Numbered from the stretch's first letter, positions 1-9,018 are shown. The stretch: DNA of 64,000 bases from DASUBV01 sp963822485 (GCA_963822485.1 CAWGHW010000037.1:1178001-1242000); one strand, 5' to 3'. Notes: generated from the sequence alone by a model not told the origin. Numbers and translations: made by a program.

Positions 1-5
1 ACGCG

Positions 6-1598
6 GTGGCGGCGACCGGCGGCCACCCTGCCGGGGGCCGGGTCGCCCGGGAGTTCGCCGGTGTCCGCCCCAAGCTTGGCCCGCCGGTGGGACGGGCGAA
101 GCCGGCCAAGTCGGCGCCGGACCTCGCTCCGGCGCAAGCGTCGCCCTGGACCGCGCTGACGCATGCTGCTCCCTTCGATCCCGGCACGATGCTGCTCGCC
201 AGTGACGGCACGGTGCTGGTCCACTCCGAACCTCCCGCCGGGGGCACGAGCGCGTGGTACAAGCTCACGCCGAGTTCCACGGGCAGCTACGTCGACGGGA
301 CCTGGAGCAAGATCGCGTCGATGCCGTCGGGTGATGACCCGCTGTATTTCGCTTCGGCGATCCTCCCGGACGGCCGCATGATCGTCGAGGGCGGTGAATA
401 CCTCGGGGGCACCCCGGTCTGGACCAATAAGGGCGCTGTCTACAATCCGGTCAGCAACAAGTGGCAGTCAGTTACCCCGCCCGGCGGCTGGACGAACATC
501 GGAGATGCGCAGGGCGACGTGCTCGCTAACGGCACCTTCATGCTGTCCCAGGCGTGCCAGGACTGCACCTCCCAGAGCCCCAGCCTGACCACCGATGACG
601 CGCTCTTCAACGCGACCGGCCTGAACTGGCTGGTCATCCCCGGGCAGGGCAAGAATGACCCCAATGACGAGGAAGGCTGGAACCTCGAGCCGAACGGCAA
701 GCTCCTGACCGTTGATACCTGGCTGACTCCTACCACCGAGCTGTTCACTCCGACGAGCCTGAACTGGTCGTTCGCCGGGAACACGCCGAAGTCCCCGGTG
801 AACTCCCCCGCGGCCGAGATCGGGCCGCAGGTCGTGATGCCGGGTGGCAACACGTTCGTCGTGGGCGCCGGGACGTCAAATGACATCGCGCCGGCCAAGT
901 GCACCTCTCATCGGCCGGCGCCCACCGCGCTCTATGACTATGCGGCCAGCAAGTGGGTTAATGGCCCCGCGATCCCGACTATCGGCGGCCTGCAGTACGA
1001 CAGCGCCGACGGGCCCGGTTCCATCTTGCCGGACGGAAACGTGCTGTTCGACGTGAGCCCGTGCGTATACAACGCCCCCATTGCGTTCTTCTTGTACAAC
1101 GCCGGCTCGAACACCCTGAGCCCGGTCCCGAACGTCCCGAACGCGGCCAATGACTCCACGTACTACACGCGGCTGCTGGCTCTGCCGAACGGGCAGGTGC
1201 TGTTCAACGACGGCAGCCACCAGCTGCTGGTCTACACGGCCGGCGGCAGGGCCAACCCGGCGTGGGCTCCTTCGATCAACTCGATCAGCACCACGACCCT
1301 GAAGCCGGGCACGAGCGCCAGCCTGTCGGGCACCCAGCTCGCCGGGCTCTCCCAGGGCGCGGCCTACGGTGACGACGTGCAGGACGCCACCAACTTCCCG
1401 CTCGTCCGCATCACGAACTCGAAGACCGGAGTGGTCACCTACGCCCGGACGAGCAACTGGTCCTCAGTCTCGATCGCGCCCGGCGCCGCTTCGTCGACCG
1501 ATTTCGCCATCCCGAAAACAACCCCGGCCGGGGCGAGCACCCTCGTTGTCATCGCCAACGGGATCGCGTCGGCGCCAGTGCCAGTGACGATCCGCTAG
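6..1598 (+). CDS. Secreted galactose-oxidase/kelch-type beta-propeller protein, 5' end cut by window
   Basis: The readable part is 530 residues. Repeated blade-like segments (for example ILPDGRMIVEGGE near residue 119, LEPNGKLLTVDT near 228, ILPDGNVLFD near 339 and LALPNGQVLFNDG near 391) are typical of kelch/galactose-oxidase propellers. The last ~100 residues contain QGAAYGDDVQDATNFPLVRI, which fits the DUF1929 C-terminal domain of galactose-oxidase-like proteins. The protein is probably exported, but no signal peptide is visible: a GTG at position 6 could start it, yet the Pro/Ala-rich N-terminus suggests that the true start lies before the window. I did not verify the copper ligands, so oxidase activity is not claimed. 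A strong hairpin follows the stop codon. Confidence 0.75.
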   Translation: MAATGGHPAGGRVAREFAGVRPKLGPPVGRAKPAKSAPDLAPAQASPWTALTHAAPFDPGTMLLASDGTVLVHSEPPAGGTSAWYKLTPSSTGSYVDGTWSKIASMPSGDDPLYFASAILPDGRMIVEGGEYLGGTPVWTNKGAVYNPVSNKWQSVTPPGGWTNIGDAQGDVLANGTFMLSQACQDCTSQSPSLTTDDALFNATGLNWLVIPGQGKNDPNDEEGWNLEPNGKLLTVDTWLTPTTELFTPTSLNWSFAGNTPKSPVNSPAAEIGPQVVMPGGNTFVVGAGTSNDIAPAKCTSHRPAPTALYDYAASKWVNGPAIPTIGGLQYDSADGPGSILPDGNVLFDVSPCVYNAPIAFFLYNAGSNTLSPVPNVPNAANDSTYYTRLLALPNGQVLFNDGSHQLLVYTAGGRANPAWAPSINSISTTTLKPGTSASLSGTQLAGLSQGAAYGDDVQDATNFPLVRITNSKTGVVTYARTSNWSSVSIAPGAASSTDFAIPKTTPAGASTLVVIANGIASAPVPVTIR

Positions 1599-1617
1599 CC
1601 CGCTCGGGCCAGCACCA

Positions 1618-1657
1618 CGTGGGTGGCTTCATCGGCTTGCCGATGAAGCCACCCACG
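1618..1657 (+). terminator. 19-bp perfect hairpin terminator
   Basis: The arms at 1618-1636 and 1639-1657 are perfect reverse complements separated by 2 nt, starting 20 bases after the propeller gene stop. There is no T run, as is common for actinobacterial terminators. Confidence 0.75.
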
Positions 1658-1730
1658 CTGCTTGCGCGGCTCGGTTGCCTGGCCGATGTCCGCTTGACCA
1701 GATAGCTTCGTTCGTGAGAACTTACCGTTC

Positions 1731-2045
1731 GTGGAGACTTACGAAGCGGTCCTCGAGGCGCTGGGTGACCGCACCCGCCGCCAGATCGTGCACCGCCTGC
1801 GGGCGGGCCCCTCCTCGGTGGGCGAACTGGCGGCGGCGCTGCCCGTCAGCCGCCCCGCGGTCTCCCAGCACCTGACCGTCCTGCGGCGCAGTGGCCTGGT
1901 TCGCTACGAGGAACTGGGCACCCGCAACGTGTACCGGCTCGACCCGGCCGGGCTTACCGAGCTCCGGACCTGGCTGGACAGCTTCTGGGAGACCGCCCTG
2001 GACCGCTACGCCGAGCGGGTCGCCCGGGACAGCGCCGGCGAGTAG
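1731..2045 (+). CDS. ArsR-family winged-helix repressor
   Basis: This 104-residue protein has the ArsR layout: LEALGDRTRRQIVHRL, then SVGELAAALPVSRPAVSQHLTVLRRSGLV (helix-turn-helix around residues 29-57) and the wing YEELGTRNVYRLDP. No metal-binding cysteine pair is present, so it is probably of the non-metal ArsR class that pairs with SRPBCC proteins. The start is GTG. The SRPBCC gene follows after 14 bases, which suggests one transcript. In such pairs the regulator usually controls its own operon; that is inference here. Confidence 0.85.
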   Translation: METYEAVLEALGDRTRRQIVHRLRAGPSSVGELAAALPVSRPAVSQHLTVLRRSGLVRYEELGTRNVYRLDPAGLTELRTWLDSFWETALDRYAERVARDSAGE

Positions 2046-2059
2046 GAGGAACCTTTCCG

Positions 2060-2527
2060 ATGCCTGGCCACCTGACCTCGATCGAGCCGGTCCGCAAGAC
2101 GATCACCGTCCCGGCTGCCCCGCAGCGCGCCTTCGAGCTGTTCACCGCCCACATCCAGGAATGGTGGCCGCTGGGCACGCACTCGGTCGGCGAACAGCAC
2201 GCGGCCGGCATCGCCTTCGGCGACGGTACCGGCGCCGCGATCACCGAGACCCTGGCCGACGGGACCACCTCGACCTGGGGCACCATCACCGACTGGGAGC
2301 CGCCGCACCGCGTCGCCTTCACCTGGCATGCCGGCACTCCCCCGGCCGAGGCCACCCGCGTCGAGGTGACCTTCACTGCGGACGGGCCCGGCCGCACCGT
2401 GGTGCGGCTGGTCCACTCCGGCTGGGAGCACCGGCCCGATGGCGCATCCGCGCGCCAGGGCTACGACTCCGGCTGGGAGCCGGTCATCGGCTGCTTCGCG
2501 GAGCGGGCCGCGACAGTGCGCGGCTGA
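2060..2527 (+). CDS. SRPBCC/AHSA1-type lipid- or ligand-binding-fold protein
   Basis: The protein has 155 residues with the START/AHSA1 pattern: VRKTITVPAAPQRAFELFTAHIQEWWPLG at the N-terminus, a central WGTITDWEPPHRVAFTWH and the C-terminal helix with VRLVHSGWEHR. The ATG is preceded by GGAGGAA at a good distance. It directly follows the ArsR gene. Homologues of this pair are common in actinobacteria, and their ligands are mostly unknown. No catalytic activity can be assigned from sequence. Confidence 0.85.
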   Translation: MPGHLTSIEPVRKTITVPAAPQRAFELFTAHIQEWWPLGTHSVGEQHAAGIAFGDGTGAAITETLADGTTSTWGTITDWEPPHRVAFTWHAGTPPAEATRVEVTFTADGPGRTVVRLVHSGWEHRPDGASARQGYDSGWEPVIGCFAERAATVRG

Positions 2528-2551
2528 TAGCCGGGAGGCCGGTGCCGCGGC

Positions 2552-3373
2552 TCAGGAGCCGGGCCTGGCCAGCGGGCTGTTGTCGCGCTGGTGATAGCCG
2601 GCGGTCATGCCGCCGTCGACCAGGAGCGAGGTCCCGGTGATGAACTCCGCCTCGTCGCTGGCGTAGAAGACCGCCGCGGCGGCCACATCGCGGGCCTCCC
2701 CGATCCGGCCGATCGGCGGGACCGGCCAGTCGCCGCTCTCGGGCCGGTCTTCTTCCCCGGGCGGGGCCATGTGACGCATCCCGGGCCAGGTGTCGCCGGG
2801 GCACAGCACGTTCGAGCGCACGCCGTCAGGGCCTCCCTCCAGCGCCAGCATCTTCCCCAGCATCACGACCGCCGCCTTCGACACCGAGTACAGCCCGATG
2901 GACTGCTCGCCCCAGATGCCCGCGTCGGACGCGATGTGGATCATGCAGCCGCGGCGGCCGGCCAGGTGCGGGTACGCGGCCTGGGCGTACAGGAGGCAGC
3001 CCCGCACGTTCACGTTCATCACCCGGTCGTAGTCGGCCAGGGGCGTGCGCAGCAGGCCCGCCTCAACTCCGACGCCGGCGTTGTTGACCAGCACGTCGAG
3101 AGTCCCGAGGTGCTCGATGGCCAGGTCGACCGAGCGCGTGACCGCGCCAGGGTCGCCGGCGTCAGCGGCCACGAACCAGCTCTGGCCGGCCTCGCGCAGC
3201 GCCGCCTCCGCGCGCAGGCCCAGCTCCTGGTTGCGCCCGGTCACCACCACCCGCGCGCCCTCGCGCAGGAACCGGTCGGCGATAGCCATGCCGATGCCGG
3301 TCGTGCCGCCGGTGACCAGCACCTGCTTGCCCCGCAGCCGACCCGTCCCGCCCGTCACGTCCATATGGTGCAA
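2552..3373 (-). CDS. Short-chain dehydrogenase/reductase (SDR)
   Basis: This classical SDR has about 273 residues: cofactor motif TGGTTGIG (about residues 21-28), NNAG (about 98-101), the catalytic Ser region IHIASDAG and YSVSK (the YxxxK active site). The C-terminal FITGTSLLVDGGMT is the usual SDR ending. The substrate cannot be told. A second Met at residue 4 is an alternative start. The gene converges on the ArsR/SRPBCC pair. Confidence 0.9.
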   Translation of the reverse strand: MHHMDVTGGTGRLRGKQVLVTGGTTGIGMAIADRFLREGARVVVTGRNQELGLRAEAALREAGQSWFVAADAGDPGAVTRSVDLAIEHLGTLDVLVNNAGVGVEAGLLRTPLADYDRVMNVNVRGCLLYAQAAYPHLAGRRGCMIHIASDAGIWGEQSIGLYSVSKAAVVMLGKMLALEGGPDGVRSNVLCPGDTWPGMRHMAPPGEEDRPESGDWPVPPIGRIGEARDVAAAAVFYASDEAEFITGTSLLVDGGMTAGYHQRDNSPLARPGS

Positions 3374-3652
3374 CTGCCTTCCGTCACGTCAGTGAGGCGG
3401 CCAGGCCCCCGGGCAACTGTGGCCGGCGCGAGGACAAATGTCACGGGTGACCGGGGATATCCGCACCTACCGGGAGCCAGGCCTGGCGGCGAGGCTGAAC
3501 GGGAATTGCCCGTTCCCGGACGCGACCAGGCTGGAAGATCGGAGCCGCGCGTGGCTGTTGTCTGGCAGCATGCCGCTCATCAGGCGGCAGCCGCCCGGGT
3601 GCCCGGCCTCCCGGTTGCAGGCCCCGCCGCCCTGCGCCTACCCTGGCGCCGC

Positions 3653-4705
3653 ATGCGGTACCCCCCGGAACTGGGCGTCAGCGTGACCGCCGGCCCTCGG
3701 CCCGCCCTGCTCGCGCGGGTCAGCCCGGCCGGGATCGCCGCGTACTGCATGGTCTTCCCGGTCGTGCAGATCGGGCTCATCGCCGCGTCGAACCCTGGTT
3801 ACGGCCAGGCCGCCTGGGCCGCCGCGGCCACCGCGGCCTATGCCCCGCTGTACCTGTGGCAGATCTCCTACCTCGTACGGGACCTGCGGCCGCCGAACGC
3901 GGGCTGGGCGCTCGCGGCGATGACGGCGATCATCGCCGGGGCGCTTCCGCTGGCCGGCGGATGGTGGCTGCCGTCCTTCGCCGCCGTCGCGGTCTGCCTG
4001 CTCATGATGGTGCCGTGGCGCTGGTCGCTGCCTGGTGTCGCCGCCCTGATCGCGGTCCAGGTCCCGCTGGCGGTGGCCTTCCCGGCCGCGGACTGGCCCG
4101 ATGCGCCCGCCGCCCGGATACCTTATTTCGCCGTCACCCTCTGCTGGCGCATTGCCGCGGTCTTCATCCTGGTCTGGCTGGTCCGGACCGTGCGCCAGCT
4201 GGACGCCGCCCGGCGCGAGCTCGCCCAGGACGCCGTCCTGCGCGAGCGGGTCCGCACGGATGACCGGCTGCGCCAGACGCTGGGCACGGCCCTGGCCTCG
4301 ATCGCCGCGCGCGGACAGCGCTCGGCGGCCCTGGCCGCGGCCGGCGCCGCCACGACCGGACCTGAGCTGGCCGGCCTCGTCGAGACCTCCCGCGGCGCGC
4401 TGGCGGACACCCGGCAGATGCTGCGCGGCCTGAACCGGCCGTCTCTGTGGGCCGAGCTGGAAACCGCGGCCAGCCTGCTGACCGCGGCCGGCATCAGCAC
4501 TCGTCTCGTCCGGCCGGCCGGAGACCCTCCGGCCCAGGTCAGCGACGGCTTCCGGGACGAGCTCCGATCGACCACGGCCCAGTTGCTGCGGGCCGACGCC
4601 GCCCGCACCTGCGTCCTGGTGGTGACCCGCCGGTCCGGGCCGGTTCAGCTCGATATCGAGGTGGACGGCAGCCACCTGACCTCCCTGGAGGTCTGGGCAT
4701 CATGA
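3653..4705 (+). CDS. Degenerate DesK-type histidine kinase homologue without phospho-acceptor His
   Basis: The protein has 350 residues: about five predicted membrane segments (residues ~20-160), a coiled linker and a DHp-like helix. Aligned with the next gene, RVRTDDRLRQTLGTALASI matches RLRLSRDLHDLLGQSLSAV, and the expected catalytic His is Arg207. The protein stops soon after the place of the N box. That segment (DELRSTTAQLLRADAA) lacks the usual Asn, and no G1/G2 boxes follow. It cannot be an ordinary kinase. It may be a membrane sensor subunit or a heterodimer partner of the intact kinase whose start codon overlaps its stop (ATGA). The start was chosen at the ATG that gives the membrane domain. 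The reading frame stays open far upstream but is antisense to the SDR. Confidence 0.75.
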   Translation: MRYPPELGVSVTAGPRPALLARVSPAGIAAYCMVFPVVQIGLIAASNPGYGQAAWAAAATAAYAPLYLWQISYLVRDLRPPNAGWALAAMTAIIAGALPLAGGWWLPSFAAVAVCLLMMVPWRWSLPGVAALIAVQVPLAVAFPAADWPDAPAARIPYFAVTLCWRIAAVFILVWLVRTVRQLDAARRELAQDAVLRERVRTDDRLRQTLGTALASIAARGQRSAALAAAGAATTGPELAGLVETSRGALADTRQMLRGLNRPSLWAELETAASLLTAAGISTRLVRPAGDPPAQVSDGFRDELRSTTAQLLRADAARTCVLVVTRRSGPVQLDIEVDGSHLTSLEVWAS

Positions 4706-5934
4706 GCAGCGACGCGCTGGCCGCCTCCGCGAGCTTCCCGCAGTGGCCCGTACGCCGGGCGGTCTGGTTCCTCATCGCGGTCCACCTTCCGTTCGCGGCC
4801 GTTCCCGTGATAGCGACCCTGACCCGGGTGCACGGACTGTCCGCCGGGGACATAGCCCTGGTGGTCCTGGCCGCCGCGGCCGCCGTCGGGCTGCAGCTGC
4901 GGCACAGCCTCGCCGCCGCCCGGGGCCGGCGGCCCCGGGGCTGGCCGCTGAGCTTCGCCGCGCTGATCGGGCTGGCCGACCTGCCCTTCCTGAGCAGCCA
5001 GTGGTACACCTCCGACTGGGTCGGCCTGGGCGTCCAGTGGTTCGTCATCGCCTCGTCGCTCATGCTGCTGCCGCGCTGGGCCGGGGCCCTGGTCGCGGCC
5101 GCGGCGACCGTTGTCGCCGCGGTCCCCTACGCGGTCCACGACACCAGCATCGGCTTCAGCGACCAGCGGGCCATCCTGTTCGGCTGGTACTACGTCATCA
5201 TCCTGATCATGGGCGCGGCCGCGCTGTACGGGTCGGCCCGGCTGGTGGCCGTCCTGGCCGAGGGGTTCGCGGCCCGCACGGAGCTGGCCGAGCAGGCAGT
5301 GGCCCGCGAGCGCCTGCGCCTCAGCCGCGACCTGCACGACCTGCTCGGCCAGAGCCTGTCCGCCGTCTCCCTCAAGGGCGACCTGGCCATCCGGCTGCTG
5401 GGCTCCGACCCGCCGGCGGCGTACCGCGAGATAGAGAGCCTGACCGGCGTGGCCCGGTCGGCCCTGCGCGACATGCGGGCCGTGGCCTGGGATGAGCACG
5501 GCGTGTCGCTGGCCGCGGAGGCGGACGTCGCGGGGGCCATCCTGCGGGCCGCGGGCGTCACCGTGAACGTCGCCGTGGCCCTGCCCCGGCTAGACGCGGA
5601 CCTGGACGCCGTGCTCGGCTGGGCGGTGCGCGAGGGCGCGACCAACATCCTGCGCCACAGCCAGGCCAGCAACGCCTCGATCACGGCCAGCCGGGCGGCC
5701 GGCCTGGTGCGGCTGGAGATCGTCAACGACGGCGCGCCCGCACCCGGCGACCGGGACGGCAGCGCAGTGAGCAGCACAATCAGCAGCACAGCCAGCAGCA
5801 CGACCGGCGGGGCGGGTACCGGGCTGGCCGGACTGGCCGGGCGGGCGCGCGCGGCCGGCGGCACCGCGGCCGGGGAACATACGGGCGCCGGCAGCTTCCG
5901 GCTGCGGGTCGAACTGCCGGAGGAGGCACGGTGA
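4702..5934 (+). CDS. DesK/NarX-type sensor histidine kinase
   Basis: The protein has 410 residues with about five to six membrane helices in the first ~185. The HisKA_3 helix is RLSRDLHDLLGQSLSAV, with phospho-acceptor His212. The HATPase domain has the N box REGATNILRHSQA and the G-rich GTGLAGLAGRARAAGG. A low-complexity Ser/Thr stretch (SSTISSTASSTTGG) lies between the N and G boxes, in the ATP-lid region. The gene overlaps the pseudokinase upstream and the response regulator downstream by 4 bp each, so the three are translationally coupled. Confidence 0.92.
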   Translation: MSSDALAASASFPQWPVRRAVWFLIAVHLPFAAVPVIATLTRVHGLSAGDIALVVLAAAAAVGLQLRHSLAAARGRRPRGWPLSFAALIGLADLPFLSSQWYTSDWVGLGVQWFVIASSLMLLPRWAGALVAAAATVVAAVPYAVHDTSIGFSDQRAILFGWYYVIILIMGAAALYGSARLVAVLAEGFAARTELAEQAVARERLRLSRDLHDLLGQSLSAVSLKGDLAIRLLGSDPPAAYREIESLTGVARSALRDMRAVAWDEHGVSLAAEADVAGAILRAAGVTVNVAVALPRLDADLDAVLGWAVREGATNILRHSQASNASITASRAAGLVRLEIVNDGAPAPGDRDGSAVSSTISSTASSTTGGAGTGLAGLAGRARAAGGTAAGEHTGAGSFRLRVELPEEAR

Positions 5935-6668
5935 TCCGGATCCTGATCGCCGAGGACATGGACATGATCCGCGGCGCGCTGGTCGCACTGCTGTCCCTGG
6001 AGGACGGCATGGAGGTCGTGGCCGAGCTGGACCGCGGCGACGAGATCCTGCCGGCCGCGCTGCGCACCCGCCCGGAGGTGGCCGTCCTGGACATTGACCT
6101 GCCCGGCATCGACGGCCTGACCGCCGCCGGGCAGCTCCACGAGCAGCTTCCCGAGTGCCAGGCACTGATCCTGACCGGGCTCAGCCAGCCCGGCAACCTG
6201 CTGCGCGCCCTGAAGCTGCACGTGCGCGGCTTCATCGTCAAGGATGCCCCCGCGGCCACCCTGGCCGACGGCATCCGCCGGGTCGCCCGCGGCGAGCGCG
6301 TCGTGGACCCCGACCTGGTCGCCGCGGCCCTCGAGACCGGCACCAGCCCGCTGACGCCCCGCGAGGCCGACGTCCTGCGGGCCGCCGCCGACGGCATCTC
6401 CACCGAGCAGATCGGCGGCGTGCTGGGGCTGTCTCCCACCACGGTGCGCAACTACACCTCGAACGCCATCACCAAGGTCGGCGCCCGGAACCGGATCGAC
6501 GCCATCCGCATCGCCCGTGACCCTGCTGGATCTGACGCCTGGCCGAATCTGTTAGGCCCCGGCGAGGTCAGCTGCCTGCGACCTCGAGGACGATCTTGCC
6601 GTCGGCATGCCCGCCTTCCAGGATCCGGTGGGCCTGCTCAGCCGCCGCGAGCGGGAGCACGTGGCTGA
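5931..6668 (+). CDS. NarL/LuxR-type response regulator (DesR-like) with unusual C-terminal tail
   Basis: The receiver domain has the acidic pair ED near residues 8-9, phospho-Asp54 (AVLDIDLPG) and the conserved Lys in FIVKDA. The LuxR/GerE helix-turn-helix lies around residues 140-197 (LTPREADVLRAAADGISTEQIGGVLGLSPTTVRNY). Homologues normally end just after the IRIAR helix at ~200 residues. Here the frame runs on to 245 residues with an Arg/Gly/Pro-rich tail that overlaps the convergent oxidoreductase gene by 101 bp. The tail may come from loss of the original stop. It is coupled to the kinase by GTGA overlap. Confidence 0.88.
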   Translation: MIRILIAEDMDMIRGALVALLSLEDGMEVVAELDRGDEILPAALRTRPEVAVLDIDLPGIDGLTAAGQLHEQLPECQALILTGLSQPGNLLRALKLHVRGFIVKDAPAATLADGIRRVARGERVVDPDLVAAALETGTSPLTPREADVLRAAADGISTEQIGGVLGLSPTTVRNYTSNAITKVGARNRIDAIRIARDPAGSDAWPNLLGPGEVSCLRPRGRSCRRHARLPGSGGPAQPPRAGARG

Positions 6669-7533
6669 CCACCGCCTGCAGCGCGCCTTCGGCCAGCAGC
6701 CGGGCCAGCGCCCGGGTCCGGTCGCCGTCATCCTGGATGAGCACGCCGTGGAAGGTGATGTTCGCGTCCAGCAGCGGGTCCAGGTCCAGCTCGGGAGTCG
6801 CGATCGAGGCGATCTGCCCGCCGGGCCTCAGGGCCGGCCAGACGGCGGCGGCCAGCCCTCCGCCGACCAGGTCGGCCACGGCGTCCACCCGACCGCCCGC
6901 CAGCGCCAGGGCGCGCTGCGCGACATCCTCACTGGTGTAGTCGATGCACCCGGCGGCCCCGAGGCGGGTCATCTGATCGTGCCGGGCCCGCCGCCCGACC
7001 GCGAAGGTGACGATCCCCGCGGCCGCCGCCAGCTGGAGCAGGAACAGCCCGACACCGCCGCTGCTGCCCAGCACCAGCAGCCGACTTCCGGCCGGCAGGC
7101 CCAGCCGGGAGAGCACGACGTGCGCGGTTCCCGCGGCGAGCGGCGTGGCCGCCGCGTCGGTGAATGACGTGGTGGCGGGGATCGCCGCCGTCAGGCCGGC
7201 GTCGACCACGGCCAGCTCGGCATACCCGCCGGCGCCATCAGGGAAGTGGGTCATCGCCATGACCCGGTCGCCGGGCGCCAGGCCGCTGACGCCCGGGCCG
7301 ATGCTGTCGATCACGCCGGCGATGTCATAGCCCAGGATGCACGGCGCGCGGAGCCCGGCCCAGCTGCCGTCGGCCCGGTTCCCGGCATCAACCGGGTTGA
7401 CCCCGGCGGCGTGCACGGCCACCCTGACCTGCCCCGGTCCGGCGACCGGGTCAGCTGCCTCCCCGAGCCTCAGCCGCTCCGGCCCGCCGAACTCGCTGAC
7501 CACCACGGCTTTCATCAGCGGTGCACCCTCCAC
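6568..7533 (-). CDS. Zinc-independent quinone oxidoreductase-type MDR reductase
   Basis: The protein has about 321 residues: an N-terminal GroES-like domain (HAAGVNPVDAGNR, GYDIAGVIDSIGPGV, GDRVMAM) and a Rossmann domain with VLGSSGGVGLFLLQLA. No structural or catalytic zinc ligands are seen, so it fits NADPH:quinone reductase-like enzymes. Translation may start at GTG (7533) or at the Met seven residues later (7515), where MKAVVVSEFGGPE is the usual N-terminus. It is divergent from the GNAT gene. Its 3' end overlaps the response-regulator tail. Confidence 0.88.
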   Translation of the reverse strand: MEGAPLMKAVVVSEFGGPERLRLGEAADPVAGPGQVRVAVHAAGVNPVDAGNRADGSWAGLRAPCILGYDIAGVIDSIGPGVSGLAPGDRVMAMTHFPDGAGGYAELAVVDAGLTAAIPATTSFTDAAATPLAAGTAHVVLSRLGLPAGSRLLVLGSSGGVGLFLLQLAAAAGIVTFAVGRRARHDQMTRLGAAGCIDYTSEDVAQRALALAGGRVDAVADLVGGGLAAAVWPALRPGGQIASIATPELDLDPLLDANITFHGVLIQDDGDRTRALARLLAEGALQAVVSHVLPLAAAEQAHRILEGGHADGKIVLEVAGS

Positions 7534-7637
7534 GTAGTGACGCGGCGCCGCCGCGGCCGTCCCCGCTGGCGCCCCAGGCCGGCATCATGGCATATATGCG
7601 TTGAGTCGCGCCGCGGGCGCGGCCTAGGGTCCTGCCT

Positions 7638-8537
7638 GTGACGATCACGATCCGGCCCGCCGGCAGCGACGAGGAGTACGGCGCCTGGCGCCAGGTGCGC
7701 CTGGCCGTGGTGCCGAACGAGCGGGCGGACTCCGTCGAGGACCTGCGCGCGCAGGCCGGGCCGCGGCATCAGTTCCTGATCGCCGAGGTGGACGGCGTGC
7801 TGGCCGGCTCCGGCGTCGTCAGCCAGTCCGACCTGGCGGGCTGGGGGGCGGTCGCGGCGCGGGTGCTGCCGGGCTGGCGCCGCCGGGGAGTGGGCACGGA
7901 GATCCTGCGGGAGCTGGCGGGGCGGGCGGCCGGGATGGGCTTCGAGGTGGTGGGCAGCAACGTCGAGGATCCCGGCTCGGTCAGCTTCGCCGCGCGGTAC
8001 GGGTTCCGCGAGGTGGACCGGCAGGTCGAGCAGGTCAAGGTGATCGGCGACGAGCCGGCGCCGCGGGTGCCGGACGGCGTCGAGATCGTCCGGGTGAGCG
8101 CACGGCCCGAGCTGTGGCGCGCCGTGTACCCGACCGTGGGCGCGCAGGCGTTCCAGGACATGGCCCTGATCTCGCCGCTGGTCGTCAGCCTGGAGCAGTG
8201 GGAGCGGCACTGGATCACCGACCCGGACGCGATGTTCGTGGCGCTGGCCGATGGCGAGGTGATCGGCTGCGCCGGGCTGCTGCCCGACACCGACGACCCG
8301 GGCCGGGCCGAGCACGCGCTGACCGCCGTGCGCCGGGACTGGCGCCGCCGCGGCGTGGCCGCCGCGCTCAAGCGCTGCACCCTGGCCTGGGCGGCGGACC
8401 ACGGGCTGCGCGAGGTCTACACCTGGACCCAGCGCGGCAACGATGACATGCGCGCGCTGAACACGCATCTGGGCTTCACCACCCGTACCGAGAGCCTCAC
8501 CATGCACGCCAGCCTGCCGCTGACCGGCCTGTCCTGA
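7638..8537 (+). CDS. Double-domain GNAT acetyltransferase
   Basis: This 299-residue protein has two GNAT folds. The acetyl-CoA loop is GWRRRGVGTEI in the first (about residues 76-86) and DWRRRGVAAALK in the second (about 235-246). The second half also shows the typical RGNDDMRALNTHLGF motif. The layout resembles mycothiol synthase-like proteins, but the substrate is unknown. The start is GTG. A ~100-bp intergenic region is shared with the divergent reductase gene. Confidence 0.88.
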   Translation: MTITIRPAGSDEEYGAWRQVRLAVVPNERADSVEDLRAQAGPRHQFLIAEVDGVLAGSGVVSQSDLAGWGAVAARVLPGWRRRGVGTEILRELAGRAAGMGFEVVGSNVEDPGSVSFAARYGFREVDRQVEQVKVIGDEPAPRVPDGVEIVRVSARPELWRAVYPTVGAQAFQDMALISPLVVSLEQWERHWITDPDAMFVALADGEVIGCAGLLPDTDDPGRAEHALTAVRRDWRRRGVAAALKRCTLAWAADHGLREVYTWTQRGNDDMRALNTHLGFTTRTESLTMHASLPLTGLS

Positions 8538-8589
8538 CCCGCACTCCGACGCTGCGCAGGCGCATGACCCGGGCCTAGGGCGAGGTTGA

Positions 8590-8937
8590 GCGCCCGGGTT
8601 CTTCTTCGCCCTCCCCGAGGCCACCGGCCCGTTCCCGGTCGGCGGAGTGGGCAGCGGCGCGACCGTGAACCTGGCCGCCGTGGCCAACACCAACCCGTTC
8701 GACGCGGCGGTGTCGGCCAGCTCGGGCGACGTGTGGGCACAGAGCGTCAACGCCAGTGCGCCTTACACCCCGCTGAGTCTGGGCCCTGGCCAGACCGGCA
8801 CGATCACGCTGACGTTCACGCCGAGCGCGCCCAAGGGCACGGTCGTACGCGGCTTCGTCGGAGTGGACACCTTCAACCTCGCCACCGACGCCGGTGACGA
8901 GCTGATCAATATCCCCTACACCTACACGGTGGGCTGA
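8590..8937 (+). pseudogene. C-terminal remnant of a secreted protein (possibly S8-type peptidase)
   Basis: About 115 codons are open between an in-frame TGA at 8587 and a stop at 8937, with no proper start or ribosome site. The translation (PGFFFALPEATGPFPVGG ... GQTGTITLTFTPSAPKGTVVRGFVGVDT ... IPYTYTVG) looks like an Ig-like C-terminal domain of an extracellular protein such as those ending actinobacterial subtilases. Everything upstream of it is missing. A strong hairpin follows, as expected for a real gene end. Confidence 0.55.
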
Positions 8938-8961
8938 ACGCCAGGCCGCCGATAGCCGATG

Positions 8962-8997
8962 GCCGGCTGGCCTGCCGCACCCGGCAGGCCAGCCGGC
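8962..8997 (+). terminator. 16-bp perfect hairpin
   Basis: The arms at 8962-8977 and 8982-8997 are exact reverse complements with a 4-nt loop. The hairpin sits 24 bases after the stop of the secreted-protein remnant, so it is probably that lost gene's terminator. Confidence 0.7.
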
Positions 8998-9018
8998 TGG
9001 CGATCGTGAGGTAATCAC

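Noticed and set aside
2591..3652. Very long plus-strand open frame running through the SDR gene into the pseudokinase
   Set aside because: It is antisense to a well-supported SDR and only the part from the ATG at 3653 has a membrane domain; the rest has typical antisense composition.
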